A stretch of DNA of 64,000 nucleotides. Origin: JAIOZK01 sp964468645 (GTDB taxonomy: Bacteria; Bacteroidota; Bacteroidia; Bacteroidales; JAIOZK01). A program made the translations under genes and the position numbers. The stretch lies in NCBI GenBank assembly GCA_964468645.1, contig CAYXUU010000030.1, forward strand, positions 11,600 through 75,599, given 5' to 3'. The notes under the pieces are model-generated. The model was given only the letters and a program-made list of their open reading frames with translations. It was not told where the DNA came from and ran no database searches. Below, piece by piece: positions 62,965 to 64,000 of this stretch (positions are counted from its first letter, which is position 1; each line of letters starts with the position of its first letter).

Positions 62965-63621
62965 GTGATATCAGAACTTCAGGAATTTCAGCCTGATGAA
63001 CTTCAGGAAAGCAATTTAGAACGATTGCATTGTAAGATCATAAAGAGAACTGTTGATTTGTTTTTGGGAGGGTTTTTAGCTGTTGTAATTCTTCCATTGA
63101 CAATACCGGTAGCAGGTTTGTTTATTATTTTAGAATCAAAAGGGCCAATTTTTTTCATTCAGAAGCGAACGGGCAAAGATCGGAAAACATTTTATTGCGT
63201 CAAGTTCAGAACCATGTATTTAAATGAGGATGCAAACAGAAAACATGTAGTTGCCAATGACCCGAGAATAACAAAAACCGGAATGTTCCTGAGGAAGTAT
63301 TTTATCGATGAATTACCGCAGCTGATCAATGTCGTTATTGGTAATATGAGCCTTGTTGGTCCCCGGCCTCATATGCTAAGACATAATGTGGAATTTTCGA
63401 ATAAAATCAAACATTATCATATCCGTCATACAATAAAGCCCGGTTTAACAGGATTAGCGCAGATGAGAGGGTATCATGGCCTCATTAGTAATGATCAGGA
63501 TTTATTAAATCGAGTGTTATCAGATATTGAATACATACGTGAATGGACGCTGCTTTCAGATTTTAAAATGTTTTTTAAAACAGTTAACCACATAATAAAA
63601 GCAATTGCAGGGAAGGAGTGA
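62965..63621 (+). CDS. Initiating undecaprenyl-phosphate sugar transferase
   Basis: This 218-residue protein is a bacterial sugar transferase (polyprenol phosphate glycosyl-1-phosphate transferase): a membrane helix (LFLGGFLAVVILPLTIPVAGLF), then KRTGKDRKTFYCVKFRTM, DELPQLINVVIGNMSLVGPRPHM and a C-terminal RHTIKPGLTGLAQM. It keeps only the catalytic core, without the multi-helix N-terminus of WbaP, like PglC-type enzymes. It loads the first sugar-1-phosphate onto undecaprenyl phosphate. The start is GTG 62965, 19 nt after the ligase-like gene. Confidence 0.9.
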   Translation: MISELQEFQPDELQESNLERLHCKIIKRTVDLFLGGFLAVVILPLTIPVAGLFIILESKGPIFFIQKRTGKDRKTFYCVKFRTMYLNEDANRKHVVANDPRITKTGMFLRKYFIDELPQLINVVIGNMSLVGPRPHMLRHNVEFSNKIKHYHIRHTIKPGLTGLAQMRGYHGLISNDQDLLNRVLSDIEYIREWTLLSDFKMFFKTVNHIIKAIAGKE

Positions 63622-63625
63622 TAAA

Positions 63626-64000
63626 ATAAAGAAGATTGAAGAAGGAATTCTTAATTGCTTGGAATATTTCGGTATCTTTTCATACCCGCTAAATTCCGAA
63701 GAAATATATCGATATTGCCAGTTTCCCTGTTCATATGATGAAGTAGAGCATGGTTTGAATGAGTTGATTCAAAGGAAGAAAATATTTAAAACGGAGGGTT
63801 TCTATTCAAAAGAAAATAAACCTGAATGGACTATTGAAAGGAAAAAAGGGAACGACAGGGCCATTCAATTATTAATGAAAATTGGTAAATTTGTTCGCAT
63901 TTTATCTAATTTCCCCTATGTTGAAGCAATTGCAATTTCCGGATCACTCTCAAAGTTTTATGCAAAAGAAAATACAGACATTGACTACTTCATCATTACC
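63626..64000 (+). CDS. Nucleotidyltransferase-fold protein, cut by right edge
   Basis: The frame continues open to base 64000 and carries a nucleotidyltransferase site ISGSLSKFYAKENTDIDYFI (GS...DxD). The upstream part is helical and resembles the winged-helix N-terminus of such proteins. GGAAGGAG (63611-63618) is a good ribosome site. No usual start codon follows it in frame: GTG 63618 is out of frame by one base in an AAAA run, while ATA 63626 and ATT 63635 are in frame. Either an unusual start or a one-base error in the A run explains this. Role and substrate are unknown; it is next in the exopolysaccharide operon. Confidence 0.6.
   Translation, partial: MKKIEEGILNCLEYFGIFSYPLNSEEIYRYCQFPCSYDEVEHGLNELIQRKKIFKTEGFYSKENKPEWTIERKKGNDRAIQLLMKIGKFVRILSNFPYVEAIAISGSLSKFYAKENTDIDYFIIT

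Overview
The window reads as a chromosomal segment of an AT-rich anaerobic member of the Bacteroidota, probably an uncultured Bacteroidales/Marinilabiliales-type organism. The evidence is several secreted proteins ending in type IX secretion (T9SS) sorting domains, a TonB-dependent receptor, promoters of the Bacteroidota type (TTTG - about 19-20 nt - TAnnTTTG), PorT-like outer-membrane barrel and gingipain-like proteins, and a complete trimeric [FeFe]-hydrogenase operon. No rRNA, tRNA or CRISPR array was seen.

Layout. (1) 1-11.4 kb: the 5' part of a surface fiber gene running off the left edge, a small lipoprotein, a 1225-residue WD40-caspase protein, a TonB-dependent receptor and two T9SS-exported Asp-box (BNR) beta-propeller proteins. 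(2) 11.5-27.5 kb: a secreted-fiber island. Three modules pair a repetitive fiber protein (shared N-terminal head, VGIGTxxPxxxLEV-type repeats) with a downstream secreted partner: two large Asp-box propellers and one cryptic His/Cys protease-like protein. Two pairs share an identical 8-nt ATGAATAA stop/start overlap. One fiber gene is split inside its signal peptide by a 1662-bp IS4-like element with perfect 14-bp ends and a 7-bp target duplication. A further copy is a decayed fiber/propeller chimera. (3) 27.6-33.2 kb: a gingipain-like C25 peptidase with a T9SS tail, an outer-membrane barrel and two genes each broken by a single in-frame stop. (4) 33.3-39.0 kb: a membrane protein, then a minus-strand surface-glycan operon (sulfotransferase, unknown protein, GT2, methyltransferase). 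(5) 39.2-51.2 kb: a minus-strand hydrogenase operon: receiver protein, HydC, HydB, HydA, an H-cluster-domain histidine kinase, a receiver, a receiver-kinase, HydG, HydF, HydE. (6) 51.6-55.6 kb: a PatB/MalY-type C-S lyase and a NarL/LuxR-type two-component pair. (7) 55.9-64.0 kb: an exopolysaccharide/O-antigen locus: Wzz-like protein, then Wzx, Wzy-like, two GT4s, an O-antigen ligase-like protein, the initiating sugar transferase and a nucleotidyltransferase cut by the right edge.

How the genes work together. The hydrogenase operon encodes the enzyme (NAD(P)H- and probably ferredoxin-linked HydABC), all three H-cluster maturases (HydE, HydF, HydG) and its own signalling proteins. The most distinctive of these is a kinase whose input is an [FeFe]-hydrogenase fold that keeps all four H-cluster cysteines but has Asp in place of the proton-relay Cys, so it probably senses H2 or redox state instead of turning over H2. 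None of the three receiver proteins in the operon has a DNA-binding output. The fiber island looks like a duplicating, recombining set of surface structures with coupled secreted partners, and is the most plausible little-described system in the window. Several single-base lesions (nonsense codons, homopolymer shifts) may be real decay or sequence errors, and this cannot be settled from the sequence alone.
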